Source: Cristatella mucedo
Taxonomy: Eukaryota; Bryozoa; Phylactolaemata; Cristatellidae
Direction of reading: 5' to 3'
Assembly (NCBI GenBank): GCA_009760855.2
Contig: WPIO01000049.1
Span: 2,684,501 to 2,748,500 of the forward strand
Length of the DNA: 64,000 nt
Positions 35,697-47,464 of this stretch are shown piece by piece; the first letter of the stretch is position 1; each line of letters starts with the position of its first letter. The notes under the pieces were generated by a model. It saw only the letters and a program-made list of their open reading frames with translations. It did not search any database and was not told the origin of the DNA. The translations under genes were made by a program, and so were the position numbers.

Positions 35697-35955
35697 GGCA
35701 TCTATTAATCTGGGCATTTTTTGGGTCCACGCGATTTTTTCTCAGTATGCTTATGCTTGATCACACTGTGCAGGCTGCCACAAACCACAGTTTCATGCTG
35801 GCACTGTGCATGTAACCTCTAACAGTGTTATACTTGTTGACATTAAGCATGCTACCATTAACCATTCAATCATGCTTCTTTTACAACGTATATAAAGAGC
35901 GTAGACGAAATTTAGGTTTTCTAAGGATTCTATATAAATGTATTATAAGTAATAT
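35697..35955 (+). mobile_element. LINE-A 3' UTR fragment (shared by units)
   Basis: Equivalent of 6170-6425 and 16111-16425: CATGCTGGCACTGTGCATGT, CATTCAATCATGCTT, then a degraded end and an ATT tail. Confidence 0.65.
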
Positions 35956-37234
35956 CGTTGTTTAACATAGCTCGCGACACAGCGACGCTCGGTCACTTCG
36001 ACATCTTCGGGCTGAGTTACTAACATTCTTGTCGTGGGTTTTCTTGCCAATCTTGTGCAAGGTCAAAAACTAAAAATAATGATAATAAGCTTGACTAGAG
36101 CTCTAACAGAACTAAATCTCCCAACATTCGCATTAAATATCCTAGAAAGCTGCAAAGTGTCGGTGTGCGATGGAAACATTTTCTTGCACAATGGCGAGTG
36201 TACACCGGAAAATGCAAAATTACGACAGAATGGCTTTTAGAAGCAGTTATTTGTTCGGACTTTAAAATTTCAAGTCGATGCTTGTCGTGCTGTCAGTCGG
36301 TAGATTGTAACAAATTTCGAATGCTTGAGATCTGACGGTAGGTTCACGTGGGAATTTCAGGCAAGTTTGATGCACATGGACACGACCAGAGCCAGAACAG
36401 TGAAAGCCTCGACCGTCAGCAAGAGAAACAATTAGTTCGGTAAGGTAAACCGGATCAGGAGATCTAGGAGACCTAGAAGTGATAGACTAAGATAACGAAG
36501 GCAACGTGCTGCTGAATGGAAAGATGGTGCATGTAAAAGAACCGAGACTTCAAGTAGAAGTTTCGAAGCTCGTGACAGTTAAGGTCGGCTCATTCGTGAC
36601 AGTTAAGTTTGGAGTTTTTCGTGATCTGCATTACACGCTAAGACTAGTTGCCCAATACCTGCAGCTGTGGAAGCAACCATCACCACGGCCGCTTCCACTG
36701 CTACAATGCTGCTGCTACAATGAGGCCACTGTAATACTGAAGAGTGGTATTCGGTTGCTGCAGTAGTTAAGAAATGTGGCTTCAAGACTTGTGGCTGACC
36801 TCTGCCCGACAACAGGTCGGGCAGAGGTAGGGCAACCGAGCAGCCAGCCGCCGGCTGGCTAGAACAACGACCACTGTATTCTCCAAAACCACGCCGGCCA
36901 AGCCCAGTCTATACTCTCTAGAAAGATGCCAACGTCGAGGGATCTCGCCCCCTCCCCTTGTACTCCTTCAGAAGCCCTTATATTGTATGCTTGCCTTGTT
37001 TTCGCACTGTCAACCAATATTCGTTCCGAGCCCGCCCGAAAGCTGGTGGCAGTTTGTTGTAGATGGATATCTCCACAGATGCCGCCAATGCATGGATTTG
37101 GGCAGGACTGCCGAGTCATCGGCCGAGTCATTGTCCACCCTCCACAACTCGTGAGCCTGCGGCTACTAAGGCAGTCTGAGCCCACGTAGGGTCTCAGCCC
37201 AGGGCTCCCAGGCTGCAGAGTCATGTTCCCCCAC
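35956..37234 (+). other. Intron 3 (middle) of opsin copy 3
   Basis: 36130-36620 matches 17060-17540 and 6600-6790. The 36840-37230 part has no match that I see; frames on both strands there (36859-37236) show no known motif. Confidence 0.45.
36798..36860. other. Pair of perfect short hairpins
   Basis: First stem: 13 perfect base pairs, ACCTCTGCCCGAC (36798-36810) with its complement at 36816-36828, loop AACAG. Second stem: AGCCAGCCG (36842-36850) with CGGCTGGCT (36852-36860). They lie in intron 3 of copy 3. Function unknown. Confidence 0.7.
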
Positions 37235-37450
37235 AAAGCTAGTTCGCAAATCCCAGAAGTTCAGCCGTGTGCATTCCCACAGGGCCAGCCATGACTTGGC
37301 TCCTTCATACCTTTCGGAGTTGCTTTACCAGTTTCAGCCACTCGATTCCTCAGATCCTCTATCGACAATATATTAGCTGTTCCATTTCTACGCTTACAGA
37401 GCGTTGCCGACAGAGGCTTTTGCTCTGTAGGTCTGCTGCCGACTGTATTG
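37235..37450 (+). mobile_element. LINE-B fragment (shared by units)
   Basis: Starts AATCCCAGAAGTTCAGCC like the copy at 17640 and continues through the region coding KARHDLAPS-like and DNILAVPFL-like sequence. The 3' UTR is missing. Orthologous to 17630-18120. Confidence 0.65.
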
Positions 37451-37576
37451 ATCATTTCCTGCCAGCAGGAGCAGACACTTCAGTGCTACTCGCTACCGAT
37501 AGAGTCTCTGCCACCCTACCACCACGCTCCTTTCTCCTACATCGTTTGCTGATGCATCCCCGACTCGCGTTTTCAG

Positions 37577-37804
37577 GTAGTCATCGTCATTGGCTCTTCG
37601 TTTATCGCCTGGTGGTCTCAGTACGCCATCGTCAGCTTCTAAGCTGCATTTGGCAGCCGCGAAGCTAGACTTCCACTGGTGCTCCTAGCAGTCCCGGCGA
37701 TCAAGTGCAAGCTGTCGTCACTGGCGAGCGGGTTGATTCTACTACTGACGAGCTGCCACCACAAGGCCCAGCTTCGGCGTCTCGTCCAGAGGATATGGCC
37801 CTGA
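37577..37804 (+). pseudogene. Opsin copy 3, exon 4 (TM6-TM7), with stop
   Basis: A TTTTCAG acceptor (37570-37576) is intact. TM6 reads FIAWWSQYAIVSF and then TAA (37640-37642) where copies 1 and 2 have Tyr. Beyond the stop the frame is open through TM7 with the Schiff-base Lys (37709-37711) in VPAIKCKLSSLASG, SGLIL in place of NPxxY, and a TGA at 37802-37804. The CWSPY motif has become WWSQY. A pseudogene exon, younger in appearance than the ruined exon 1. Confidence 0.85.
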
Positions 37805-38520
37805 TTGTCCCAGCGAGGCAGCAGTGATGGCGGCGGCGGCCAAAGAGAATACACACGGCTGCAGATGAACTGACAAGACCAATGCCTCTCGGTACTTCCG
37901 CCCAGACGTTGAGCCTTTCGCTCAGACATTATCCCATGAAGTCATCTGGAGGAGTGGCTGCTTTGTCTGCTCATTGGAACCACTCAAATCTGGCTCGAGA
38001 GCTTTGACGAGGCAGGTATCGATATCTCGTGTATGGTGAGTCGTCTGGCTGTCTCGGCAGCTCACCGTCTCGTCAATCGGCCACCTCCGTCGCATGAGCC
38101 CTGTCTGTGCTTTCGCTAGTTGCATCGTTCTTTCGTTAAATGGGTCCAGCGATTGTGGCAGCCACGCCTCATGTCAAGGCGAAGCTTTAACTTAGGTTCC
38201 ACCTCTCGCTCCTCTGTCAAGTTTGCACTCTCTCCGTGTTCCAAACACAGTCTTGGGCGTGATCTCGCGTGTGCATATCGGTCGCTGTCGCACAGAAGTG
38301 CGAGCGGCATCAAACTCCGTGCTTCAGTGTTCCTTGCCAAACACTTCGGCTTTGTGCTTGCCGTCTCGCAGCAGGGGCTGTGTGGGAATGTAAATAAGAT
38401 AGCGATCTCGCTGTCTTAGCAGCAGTGCCTTGCTTTCTAGGCGATTATTGCCCAGCGAGCGCTTGCTGACTGCTCTGAGGGGCTAGTCGAGGTATCTCTA
38501 GTAGTCGCGTTGCATCCTTC
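37805..38520 (+). other. 3' flank of opsin copy 3
   Basis: Homologous to 7516-7960 and 18434-19100, including the run near 38030-38100 (GTCTCGGCAGCTCA). Homology fades at about 38500. No gene seen. Confidence 0.55.
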
Positions 38521-38529
38521 ACTGTACAG

Positions 38530-39895
38530 TAATCATGGAAACATGGTGGCAGCAAGCAGGGTGCAGAGATCTGCTGCAGACGCCTGGAAGTAAACCCTGA
38601 GAAAGCAGTCGGATTTCAGTTCAGCTACCCGTACAGGAGGTCTGGCCCAAGAAAATGCATTCACTTCTACTTCAATTGAGAATTCCAGCATTGTAAGTGG
38701 ATCTAATGACGACGTCACAGCCGCAGTGAGATAGCGCCTCTCCTATCTTCAAAACTCTTTGAAAAATAGCTCCACCACAGTAGAAATGCAAAAACACACG
38801 CTAGCCGGCAAATCGATTCGAGAAAGTTTTACTGACTGCAGTAAAGGTGAGAGTAGATATCACAGCTTTAACTTAGGTGAATTTCTCAGGCCTTGGACGA
38901 AGCAAACTTGTCTATTACAGTTTGAAAGTCAATATTTTCCAGTGTTTATTTCCCTGTGTTAAAAAGGCCACGATCTTACTCCATTGATGACATCTAGTGA
39001 GACAAGATTAGTTTCTCCTTGCTAAAGGAAAGTTCAAAACTGGCAACTATGACAGCAGCTGCTGAGAAGAAATTGCAAGGCTACTCTCAAATTAGGAAGA
39101 ACATCTTCTTATAACTGCCAAAGAAAACATAAGTTCCAGTAGTATTTTAATGCCAAGCTTCGAACTGTATCAGGAAAAACTTTAGACACATTTTTTGTTT
39201 TGCAAATCTGTTCAATCAACGTACTTTGAAAAATAGAAGCCTAAAAGATCTAAATATCCTGTCGGAGGTTGGTGTGGTCAGTTGTCTTCGAAAGGTTCTC
39301 AAATTCAATTAACTAGAAGGAACCACATTTTGCATACAGATCTGTGAGCTGTGAATGCCTAATCGAAATATCTAGTCGAAGATAGTCTATCCTGTTGTTC
39401 ATTATTCTTGAAATCTCTTCTGCTGTAGAACCAACATCTCCAGAATGTTCTCCAGGCACCTGCGTCACTGGGCGGATTCTTTATTCAGCTGCAACTAAAT
39501 ACAGTTCACATCTCCTGTCGGAATGTAACAGTGATTCTTGGCACAGGTCTTCTCAAAGTCTTGACAACGTAATTTTAAGAGAATAGAGGTCACATAAGGT
39601 GTCTTTAAAGTTCATCTTTAGATACTGCAGTTTCTTTCTGAATTTGGTCATTACTCCCAAAAATTGCTGTACCAAAATGGCGACAGAGCCAAAAAGTTAG
39701 AGCTCAAAATACAATTTAGGAGACTGCCAGCTTCCCTTTTTTTCAAGTGATTCACCTGTGTAGTCAGACGGTTTCTCCAAAAGATCAATAATCATTTCAG
39801 TCCATGTTCAATCAGTAAAAATAATGGGGAAATCTCGATCAGATTCGATCACTGAGGCCAGGCAGTAAAGCCAACAGGCAGGGTGCAGTCTGAAT
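38530..39895 (-). pseudogene. Degenerate protein-coding relic, possibly hAT transposase
   Basis: Read on the minus strand, this stretch is unusually open, with stops about every 30-60 codons and readable segments (DFPIIFTD at about 39830; TWTEMIIDLLEKPSDYTGE, 39756-39812; VMTKFRKKLQYLKMNFKDTL; PNLRVALQFL near 39090; LDPLTMLEFSIEVEVNAFSW, 38645-38705). The PNLR-AL part loosely recalls the C-terminal dimerisation region of hAT transposases, and a hAT-like terminus lies next to it at 40192. Assignment is tentative; it may be another domesticated or transposon protein. Confidence 0.3.
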
Positions 39896-40191
39896 TTGCA
39901 GTCTACTCATGCGACTCTTTGACTTGAGCCACGGTCCGCGTTTCCGGTTAGTTGGGCTGCTTACGCTCAGCCCAGAACGCGATCAAATACGCACAGTCGT
40001 TATAAGTCATTATAGTCAGTCAAGGCATGGAAAAAGATTCTCGAGTGAACAGCAAGTACTCAGCATTCCGCACCAAGCTGAGTCACCGACCTAGGACCTT
40101 GATAATTTCAATTTAGTTTTTCTTACAGACTCACGTCCGTTTTCTGACCCTAGAGCTCGCTTTATCTCTGTCTCTCAATGACAGCCTGCAT

Positions 40192-40565
40192 CAGGGGTCG
40201 GCAAACTTTAGGACTACGAGGTTATTTTAGCAGGTCACAAGGCACACTAGGCAGTAAGAAGTAGAACCGACTGGTTGGATGGGCGTGGTCAAACGAACCA
40301 AGGAGCAGTCGCCACGGACGCTCACGGCAGTTATAGTGGTAGACATTTATCATTCCTCTCCTTTCAGGCACTTCAGTTCATAAATCGCCTCAGGTGCGCT
40401 CTAAAAATAAACACGACTTGTGCTGCAACAAGCTGTAATAAAGGGAAACCGAACCAGAAACGATTCACCTAATCCGGATCCAATAACATAACTAGGGAGC
40501 GTAAGGTGTTACTAGGGTACTAGCAAGGCCATATCTGGCCTAAGATAAGAGTTTTCCGACCTCCG
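40192..40565. mobile_element. Short hAT-type element (non-autonomous)
   Basis: Left end CAGGGGTCGGCAAACTTT, the widespread hAT (Charlie-like) terminal sequence. The right end, reverse complemented, reads CGGAGGTCGGAAAACTC, about 13 of 16 bases matching. Length about 374 bases with no coding capacity. No clear 8-bp target duplication is visible, so the ends may have decayed. Confidence 0.6.
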
Positions 40566-40675
40566 GTCAATATGATTCAATCCAAATTGCACTCTCAATC
40601 GAACTTAATAACTCTCCTTCTTCTCTCACCCTCTCTCGCACGCACGCACTCACAGGCACATACATTCCCCTTTCT

Positions 40676-40757
40676 TTCTCTCTCTCTCTCCCTCTCTCTT
40701 TCTCTCTCTCTCCCTCTTCCCCTGTTTCTCTCTCTCTCTCTCTCTCTCTTGATCTCT
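40676..40757. repeat. (CT)n microsatellite
   Basis: CT repeats with CCCT and TTT interruptions. Open frames over it are artefacts. Confidence 0.9.
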
Positions 40758-41704
40758 CTCTTGCTAGCCACAGGTAACAGTTGTACACGATTCGGCTGCT
40801 TTATGACACACAGTAACCAATTGCTTCAAACGGAAAAACTTTGAAATGTGGTGTCTGATGCCCCGATTTGGCGCTGAAAGTGCTGCTACTTAGAATCTGC
40901 TAGATAAGACGTTACTTTCTTAGTTTGGCGGACACGGAAGAAGAATGCTCTGCCACGTAGTATCGGCAGTGTAGCATGGGCGTCACGCATTGAGCTAGTT
41001 TATTGGACACTATGTCTGGTGCTTTGAAGCCGCTGCCTTTCATTAGTATCTACGTTATTTTCACAGGGTTCTACACTAACGCCACGGACCTGCTGCTTGG
41101 TTCGGGCGCCTTTGAATGAGCTGTCGCTCTCCTTCTTTTGGTCCCATACCTGCACCGTGTATCGGTGCGGCTTTTACTATTCGTCGGCTGCGTCTGACGT
41201 TTCTACAGCATTTGTCACGTGTTCGCAAGGACAGACGCCAGTTGACAAGGGCTGTTCATGCGGAAAAAAGAGAGAGGCTTTATTTGATGAGCGCCGCATC
41301 GCATTGTTGACATTTAGTGTAAGAAGTGTCCGACTGTTGCTGAGATTGCAGGTGACTGCACACGTGAGCGTAGTAATTGAAGCATCCTCGCTCTTTCGGG
41401 CAGGGAATGGCTAAACATTAATTGGCTGCTTACACGGGCCAGACTTCGAGACTCGTGAAATGCCCTACTTATTTTACCTAGAAACTGAGCAATACTTAAT
41501 GCAACATTTATTGAATTTTCAGAGCGTCGCCGTCCGTACTCCACTTAAGCAAACAATTTCGTTGCAGTGCTCATGCAAGTTATTTCAAGGGGCACGCACA
41601 CATCCTCAGCTTAAAGTCTACGTAAAGGCCACAGCTTCTCTATGCTATACCTCTCAGTTTCTCTTTGTTGCGTTACGCTACGCCATTTGGCTAGAGCATG
41701 TGCT
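40758..41704. other. Unassigned spacer
   Basis: No gene recognised. 41460-41530 shares a dispersed repeat with 22515-22590. A frame at 41097-41414 (105 codons) has no known motif. Confidence 0.4.
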
Positions 41705-41850
41705 CGAAAAGCAGCCTAGCCGGGTGCAGGCGCTCGCCCCGACCAAGGTTTAGCCGAGGTCGTCGGCTCGAGCCCTCTGGCATATGTGAAGTGCCTGAAT
41801 AGAGATTAAGTTATCTCATGGTGTTATATAAATGAATTATATCTAAACAC

Positions 41851-41933
<83 letters not shown>

Positions 41934-41945
41934 CATATATATATT
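41705..41945 (+). mobile_element. SINE family 1 with (CA)n tail
   Basis: CTCGCCCCGACCAAGG, AGGTCGTCGGCTCGAGCCC, GTGAAGTGCCTGAATAGAGA, then TATAAATGAATTATAT running into (CA)n at about 41848-41922 and a short TATA stretch. Confidence 0.8.
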
Positions 41946-41981
41946 AGCTTTTGATTAGGTCATTCTCTAGTGTATCATCTA

Positions 41982-42761
41982 GAGTGGTACCTCGGCTTAC
42001 GAGTGTCTTGGCCTAAGAGTGATTCAAGATACGAGCTGTCTCTCGGCCGAGTTTTTGTTTTGAGTTTCGAGCTAAACTTGTAGGCACGAGCCAGCTTCAG
42101 ATACTCCACCGCTAGTTGCTGAAGCGAAAGTCAAACTGCGTGTGGTTACTCAGGTCAATAAGGGTGGGACAGTGAACGACGTTCTGTTGCAAGACGCTGT
42201 CCTACGACCCGGGTGTGACGCCAAGCCCCGACCTGTCGGTTCGCTCACAGACATACTCGAGCGAGTCAACGCGATGCTTAGACGCACAAGATCGCCGGAC
42301 TGCGATGTTAAATCCGACTATGGCAGAACAGCTAAGTATGTATTGTACTCTATTTAGGCAATATCACCGTCTGAGAGCTCATCGCATAACTGATAAGGCG
42401 AAGCTAATAAAGGGAAAGCGAGGAAAGCGCAGTAAAAAGGGCTAAAATCACGGATACAATTTAGATAATCATTTCAGCCTTTCTCCTCTGATTCTTTTAG
42501 CAGCTCCAAGTCGTCTCGTTTTCAAGTGGCTCCTGTACATCGGTATTAATTTAACCCGTTAAGTGCAATACATTATATTGTATTGTTTTATAAACCGTAT
42601 TATTATTTATAAGTACATTTTTATTTTAAAGACGTGAAAAAACATCGCAGTGTTTTTGAGGGTCCGGAAAGGATTGATTGCATGTAAATTTGGAAAATTT
42701 ATTTGACGTGCGAGTCATTTGAGTTATGAAAAAAATAAACTCGGAAGCCGAGGTATCACTG
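41982..42761. mobile_element. pogo/Tigger-like DNA transposon relic
   Basis: Left end GAGTGGTACCTCGGCTTACG. The right end, reverse complemented, reads CAGTGATACCTCGGCTTCCG; both match the Tigger consensus terminus CAGTGGTACCTCGG. Inner parts (GATACGAGCTGTCTCTCGG; GTGCGAGTCATTTGAGTTAT) also follow the Tigger end pattern. A TA flanks the left end. About 780 bases, with a degraded internal frame at 42142-42445; no intact DDE domain. Confidence 0.8.
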
Positions 42762-44529
42762 TCCTTAATCTTTCTTGGCTTATAGAGTTACGGGTGAATA
42801 TAAGTACACACAAATACAAATACAGAAGAGATTGCCTACAAGCTGGAGTGTAAATAGCCCAAGGATGACAATAGGGATGAAAGAGCGACGGATGATACAA
42901 AGGAAGAGCGGCAAACGGTCAACGGCAATATGAGTACCCACGTAGAGGCGGTGACATAGGTAGCCTCCACAGCCGCCGAACGATGGCGTCCACGCTAGGT
43001 GGGTAAGCCACGCCTGGTAGTTATTTTGTTGGCCGCTTCACAGCACTAGGCAGGATGACGTAGCAAAGCAGCGATTGCAGTTCTAGTGACTCGCTCGATG
43101 TCAAACGCTGGTTAATTAAGTCGACGAGCGTCCGAGCGTGCTCAGTGCAATTTGAGCCATCAGCCTGATCGATGGATGGTGCTGCTCAATCGCTGTAGTC
43201 TCTCAGATTTCAGCTCGAATCTTGTAATTCTCTGCAATATCTGTATTGCCGACTCATTAGCTAGAGTCGGCTAGACCATTTGATGAAACTTGTCCAGCGA
43301 ATTACGATTGGCGATTCTGTATAAGACTAATAGTCGCATTACGACAGCCAGTGCCGTCACCAGGTAGCCGCTCAGCCTTGGAGCAATCTACGACGGCATC
43401 AGCTAAGCAGATCCTGACGCAGGGCAAACCTGCCTTTGAATTTCATGAGTATCCCGCGAGCAGTGAACGTCTGCCACTGCAAGCCGCAACTCATGGTTTA
43501 CATTTTCTTGGTAGGCGAAAAAGAGTAGATCCTTTGAAGAACCATGACCGGTGACGTAAGCTGGGATGCTCTGGATGAGGATAATAACTGCAGTGCAATA
43601 GTCGGTTTGCAACGAGCACAAGACAACAGCTACAGAGACGAGTACGACAGGATGGCGACAATATCACCTTGGCAGAGCTTGACGCTAGGGACGATCGTGG
43701 CAATAGCAGGTAACATTGCCCGAGCGGCCGCAGACCTCTAGCACCAGCCGCCTTGGAGAGGACTCGCTAGAGTCGACTCGGTGCTTGCACAGAGGCATGG
43801 GGTGGAATGTACTGCAAGGCCATACCCGGTGCTCCTAGGAGGCTGGGCGAGGGGCTGGTGTATGGGCTGGTGATGCTCACTGAAGATGAACTGCATTCAA
43901 GGCTTAAGGGCAGTCTGTGCGCGCCTGTTAAGAACTATAGTAAGAAAACTATTACGCAATATACTTGTGCAGGAAGTTGTCCTGCAAAGACGTGCTAGGT
44001 CGGTCCGATACAAGTTAAGGACATCGAGTAGGCAACTTGAAGCTAAACGGTAGTGAAAGCAGCAGTCATTTGCAAAGGCGAATGCTTAAATAGGAGCCCA
44101 TTATGCCTTTAAACCGCTTCCCAAATACTTTTTACAACCACCTTAGACTTAATAAGGAAGTACAAAGTATTAATTAAAGTGTTCTACAACAAAGCGTACA
44201 AAGTGTCAAGTGAATTTAAGTTTGGCTGCATTAACAAATAAACAACTTGAGCTGGATGAGCGATCGGGACGATGCGAATCTTTATGAAGAATTATATTTC
44301 AGACAGAGAACGTAGCAAAGGAGTAGAGAGATCTAAAATCGAGAATCAGAGGCCTTGAAGTCTTAATTTAAGGGGAATCCTCGCAGGTATTGGTGCCGTT
44401 ACGTTGTGGCTGTTGCACTCGCTTAAAACAAGCCTTTCAGCAGAGTTTCTGCCCAACGGTAGCAGCAAATCATTGCAAAGGCGTGACGACATGAAAGTAT
44501 TGAGAGACACAAGTCTAAACGGGTGTCAA
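42762..44529. other. Unassigned spacer
   Basis: No gene or element recognised. Short frames (43351-43741, 43807-43998) have no known motif, and no splice-linked similarity was noticed. Confidence 0.4.
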
Positions 44530-44630
44530 CACTGCTTATGTAATGTAATGTAATGTATCTCCGTCAGTAACTCCACAAAGTCATAAAGACCATGTGGGTG
44601 TTACGCATGCTTAGTCAAGCTTGTCGGAAA
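44530..44630 (-). mobile_element. LINE-B tail fragment
   Basis: TGTAATGTAATGTAATGTAT followed by CTCCGTCAGTAACTCCACAA, the reverse complement of the LINE-B 3' end with its (ACATT)n tail. Only the last 100 bases are present. Confidence 0.8.
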
Positions 44631-45689
44631 TTTATTTATCTTAGTATGCACAAATCTTTAAAGTATCACGTAGCTGGAAATATTAAGACTTAAGTGTGTA
44701 GTTTACGTGGTCAATTGGCTGCATAGTTTACGTTGTCAACTAGTGTTGAGGAATAGATTGGCTGCAGATGCTACAACAGATTTACTGACCAAGCACCCAT
44801 TTTCAGGGAGAGCCTTTTCTATTTTTAAGTAACGTATGAAACTAATCTGAATTTTCCTATACCTACTAATGAATTTTTGAATGATGAATTTCAAATGTTT
44901 GTCGCCGTCATGTAGTATGTGAGCTATTCAGTCGACGTTCCTACTTTTTGTCCAAGATGAGAACCTCAACTGTTGCAGCCTGTTTAGCAGAGATTTGAAG
45001 AAAGACGGGAAAGACTGGTTGGTGATGACTGATTAGTTGGCAAAATTACCATCAACACATCTAATGACATCTGACATCTGCTCACTGTGAGCCTAATGAG
45101 GAGTCGATTCGAGCAGAATACCAAAGTACTTGTTTTGCCGTGTGTCGCAGAGTAGCTTTCTCTGACTGTGGATGCAAGTACACTAAGGAACTCATTTCGG
45201 GTTTGAGGAGATGGATAAGAGACTGACTTTAGCTTCTTTCTGGCGTGGTCTAGGTGTGATTGCAGAAGAGGATCCTACTAAACGGTAACATTAGAAAGTC
45301 CCTAAAAGTTTCGAACGTTTTTGTTACCAGCCAGGCTAAAAATCTCTTAGTGACCACGAAATTCCAGATTCTGAGAAACCAAAAGCACTTGCAGCTGAGA
45401 CGCAGCGAGCACGGACGACCGCCCACGGTAGGGCTTCCGACCGCGCCCTGAATATAAACCTCCACGACGCGAATGAAACGCCAAAGCCCGGTAAGAGGAA
45501 GAGGAAGTGCTAGATTAGAGTGATCGAACGTCACCAGAGAGCATGCCACTTTCCCCCGGTCGTGTTTGGCGAGTCATTTAGCTGGTCGTGTTTGGCGAGT
45601 CAGTATCTTCTTCTCTTGTGGCGGCTCTATCATCCTCTGTGGTCCGTATGGCAACTGTATTTGCCTTCAAAGAGCATACCTTTTTCTCA
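44631..45689. other. Unassigned spacer
   Basis: No gene recognised. Overlapping frames on both strands at 45250-45549 have no known motif. Confidence 0.4.
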
Positions 45690-45885
45690 TGAAGCTACCA
45701 CTTGCATGCTGATGCTGGGCATGTCACCCATAATCGTGTCATTTTTGTTGTGTATCGAACGGGTTACCACTAACCATTACATCGTGTTTCCTTTGCAGCA
45801 AATATAAAGCACCTAAAAAAGATTTGAGTTCTGTGAGAGCACTTTATCAAGTTTATTATTATTATTATTATTATTGTTATTACCC
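45690..45885 (+). mobile_element. LINE-A 3' UTR fragment
   Basis: CTTGCATGCTGATGCTGGGC through CTTTGCAGCAAATATAAAGC to an (ATT)n tail at about 45855-45880. Confidence 0.8.
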
Positions 45886-46240
45886 AACAGAGTGTTCGTT
45901 TCTCATGTGTCGCCATGCTCTCTGCCTTCACTATTGCATTCATCATCGCCGTTCTTGCCATTGTCTCCATCCTGATTGCTTTTGTCTTTCCTAAACAGTT
46001 CTTCCTTCTTTTTCCCTCTGTGACTGTTCACATTTTTCTATTGGTTTTTGGTGCATTCAGCTTTGGTGTTCTTCAGCTTTGACTTCGCCAAGAAGCTTCC
46101 TGTTAAATCGCTTAACTTTCTGGCTTCCTTCTCCTCCTCAAAGAGTTTACGTTTTTATGGCAGACATTACTTGCCTTTGTTCCTCCCATGTCTTCTGGAA
46201 ATGTATTGGGTTGACGAAGCATACAAGAGTATACGCAGAC
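45886..46240. other. Spacer with a small hydrophobic frame
   Basis: A frame at 45914-46084 starts with ATG and encodes 56 residues, mostly Ile/Leu/Val/Phe, that would form one or two membrane segments. No homolog recognised and no splice or regulatory support, so it is not called as a gene. Confidence 0.35.
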
Positions 46241-46461
46241 GTAATAATAATATTAATGATAATAATAAATATACAATAGTACCCAAGGAAAATTAAATCT
46301 TTTCTAGGCACTTTGAATTTGCTCTAAAGGGAGCCTGATCGAGAGGTTAGTGGTAACGTGCTCAATTAAGACAAGCAGAAACACAAGCATAACTTGGTAA
46401 GAAGTGACATGCACATGGTCAGCAAGAAAATATGGTATCAGCGTTCACAGTGGCAGCACCC
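46241..46461 (-). mobile_element. LINE-A 3' UTR fragment
   Basis: Minus-strand tail (ATA/AAT repeats), then TTTTCTAGGCACTTTGAATT and GGTCAGCAAGAAAATATGG, the reverse complement of the LINE-A 3' UTR. It directly abuts another copy in the same orientation. Confidence 0.75.
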
Positions 46462-47239
46462 GTAATAATAATAATAAAAGTAATTCACTTATAAAGCGCC
46501 CTCAAAGAATCTAATCTCTTTATAGGTGCATTACATTTGCTGCAAAGGGAAACACGATTAAATGGTGAGAAATATCATAATGGATAAAAAACATGAATAA
46601 CATGGTTAGGGATGACATGCATAGGGTCAGCATGCAAATGGGGTTAGTGGCAGCATGTACAGTGGCAGCACCCGTAAGCACATGAAGGACGTATCGAAGA
46701 AAACAACTAAATGCTGTCCTAAATAAGTGTGCCTAAGTTATTTTTAAATGTGGCCAAGTCAGGGGATGTTCTGACGCAAGTCGGGAGTGAGTTCCCGACT
46801 TTGGGAGCTTACGAACTAAATGCAAGGTCTTCAAAGGATTTGAGGTTTGTAAGAGGTATTGGTAAACTGTTGGATTACGAAAAGCGAGTGGTACGATGCT
46901 TGGCCTGGTGGGGAATAGATTTGAGAGATATGCTGGAGTCAAAGAATGAAGTGACCTAAAAGTGAGAGACAAAACCTTGAAGTCGATCCGTTGCATGACT
47001 GGGAGCCAGTGCAGGTGGGCGAGAAGTGGTGTGATACGGCAACTGCGACGCTCACGACAGACAGGCCTAGCTGCGGAGTTTTGCACCAGCTGTATTCGCC
47101 TGATTGCACATACCGATAGGCCAGCAAGCAGTGAGTTACCGTAAACCCACAAAGGACGAATGATATGGAACCAATAAACGTTGCAACAAATAGACGCTCT
47201 GAAGCTTGTTTTAAAATGTCGTAAAGACAGGAGATATAC
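46462..47239 (-). mobile_element. LINE-A 3' fragment with long C-terminal frame
   Basis: Starts at its tail (46462) and runs to the C-terminal coding region. The minus-strand frame 47152-46733 reads GNSLLAGLSVCAIRRIQLVQ then NSAARPVCRERRSCRITPLL and further LINE-A motifs. 5'-truncated. Confidence 0.85.
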
Positions 47240-47410
47240 ATATAATACTAGCTGATTTAACAGCCTCTTTTTTGTATAGCGACAGAGGAGCCTTTACGGC
47301 TATCACCGCCGCTTATAGTGGCGATAAAGGATCGCCAACCGCAGGATTCGAACCCACGACCTCGGGATCGAGGTCGTGAAAAGCAACCCCCTTACATAGT
47401 CAGCCATTAG
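47240..47410 (-). mobile_element. tRNA-derived SINE, family 2 (best copy)
   Basis: The reverse complement gives a tRNA-like head: GGGGTTGCTTTTCACGACC, then GAGGTCGTGGGTTCGAATCC with a perfect B-box, then GGCGATCCTTTATCGCCAC, GGCGGTGATAGCCG and TCGCTATACAAAAA. Confidence 0.8.
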
Positions 47411-47464
47411 GTGTCTCGACGTTCATTGGAAGCAAGCTTCAGGCTTGGGAGCCTAAGAACTAAA

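Noticed and set aside
47341-47400. Intact tRNA gene on the minus strand
   Set aside because: The B-box is good but no complete cloverleaf follows; the sequence continues as a SINE body shared with two other places.
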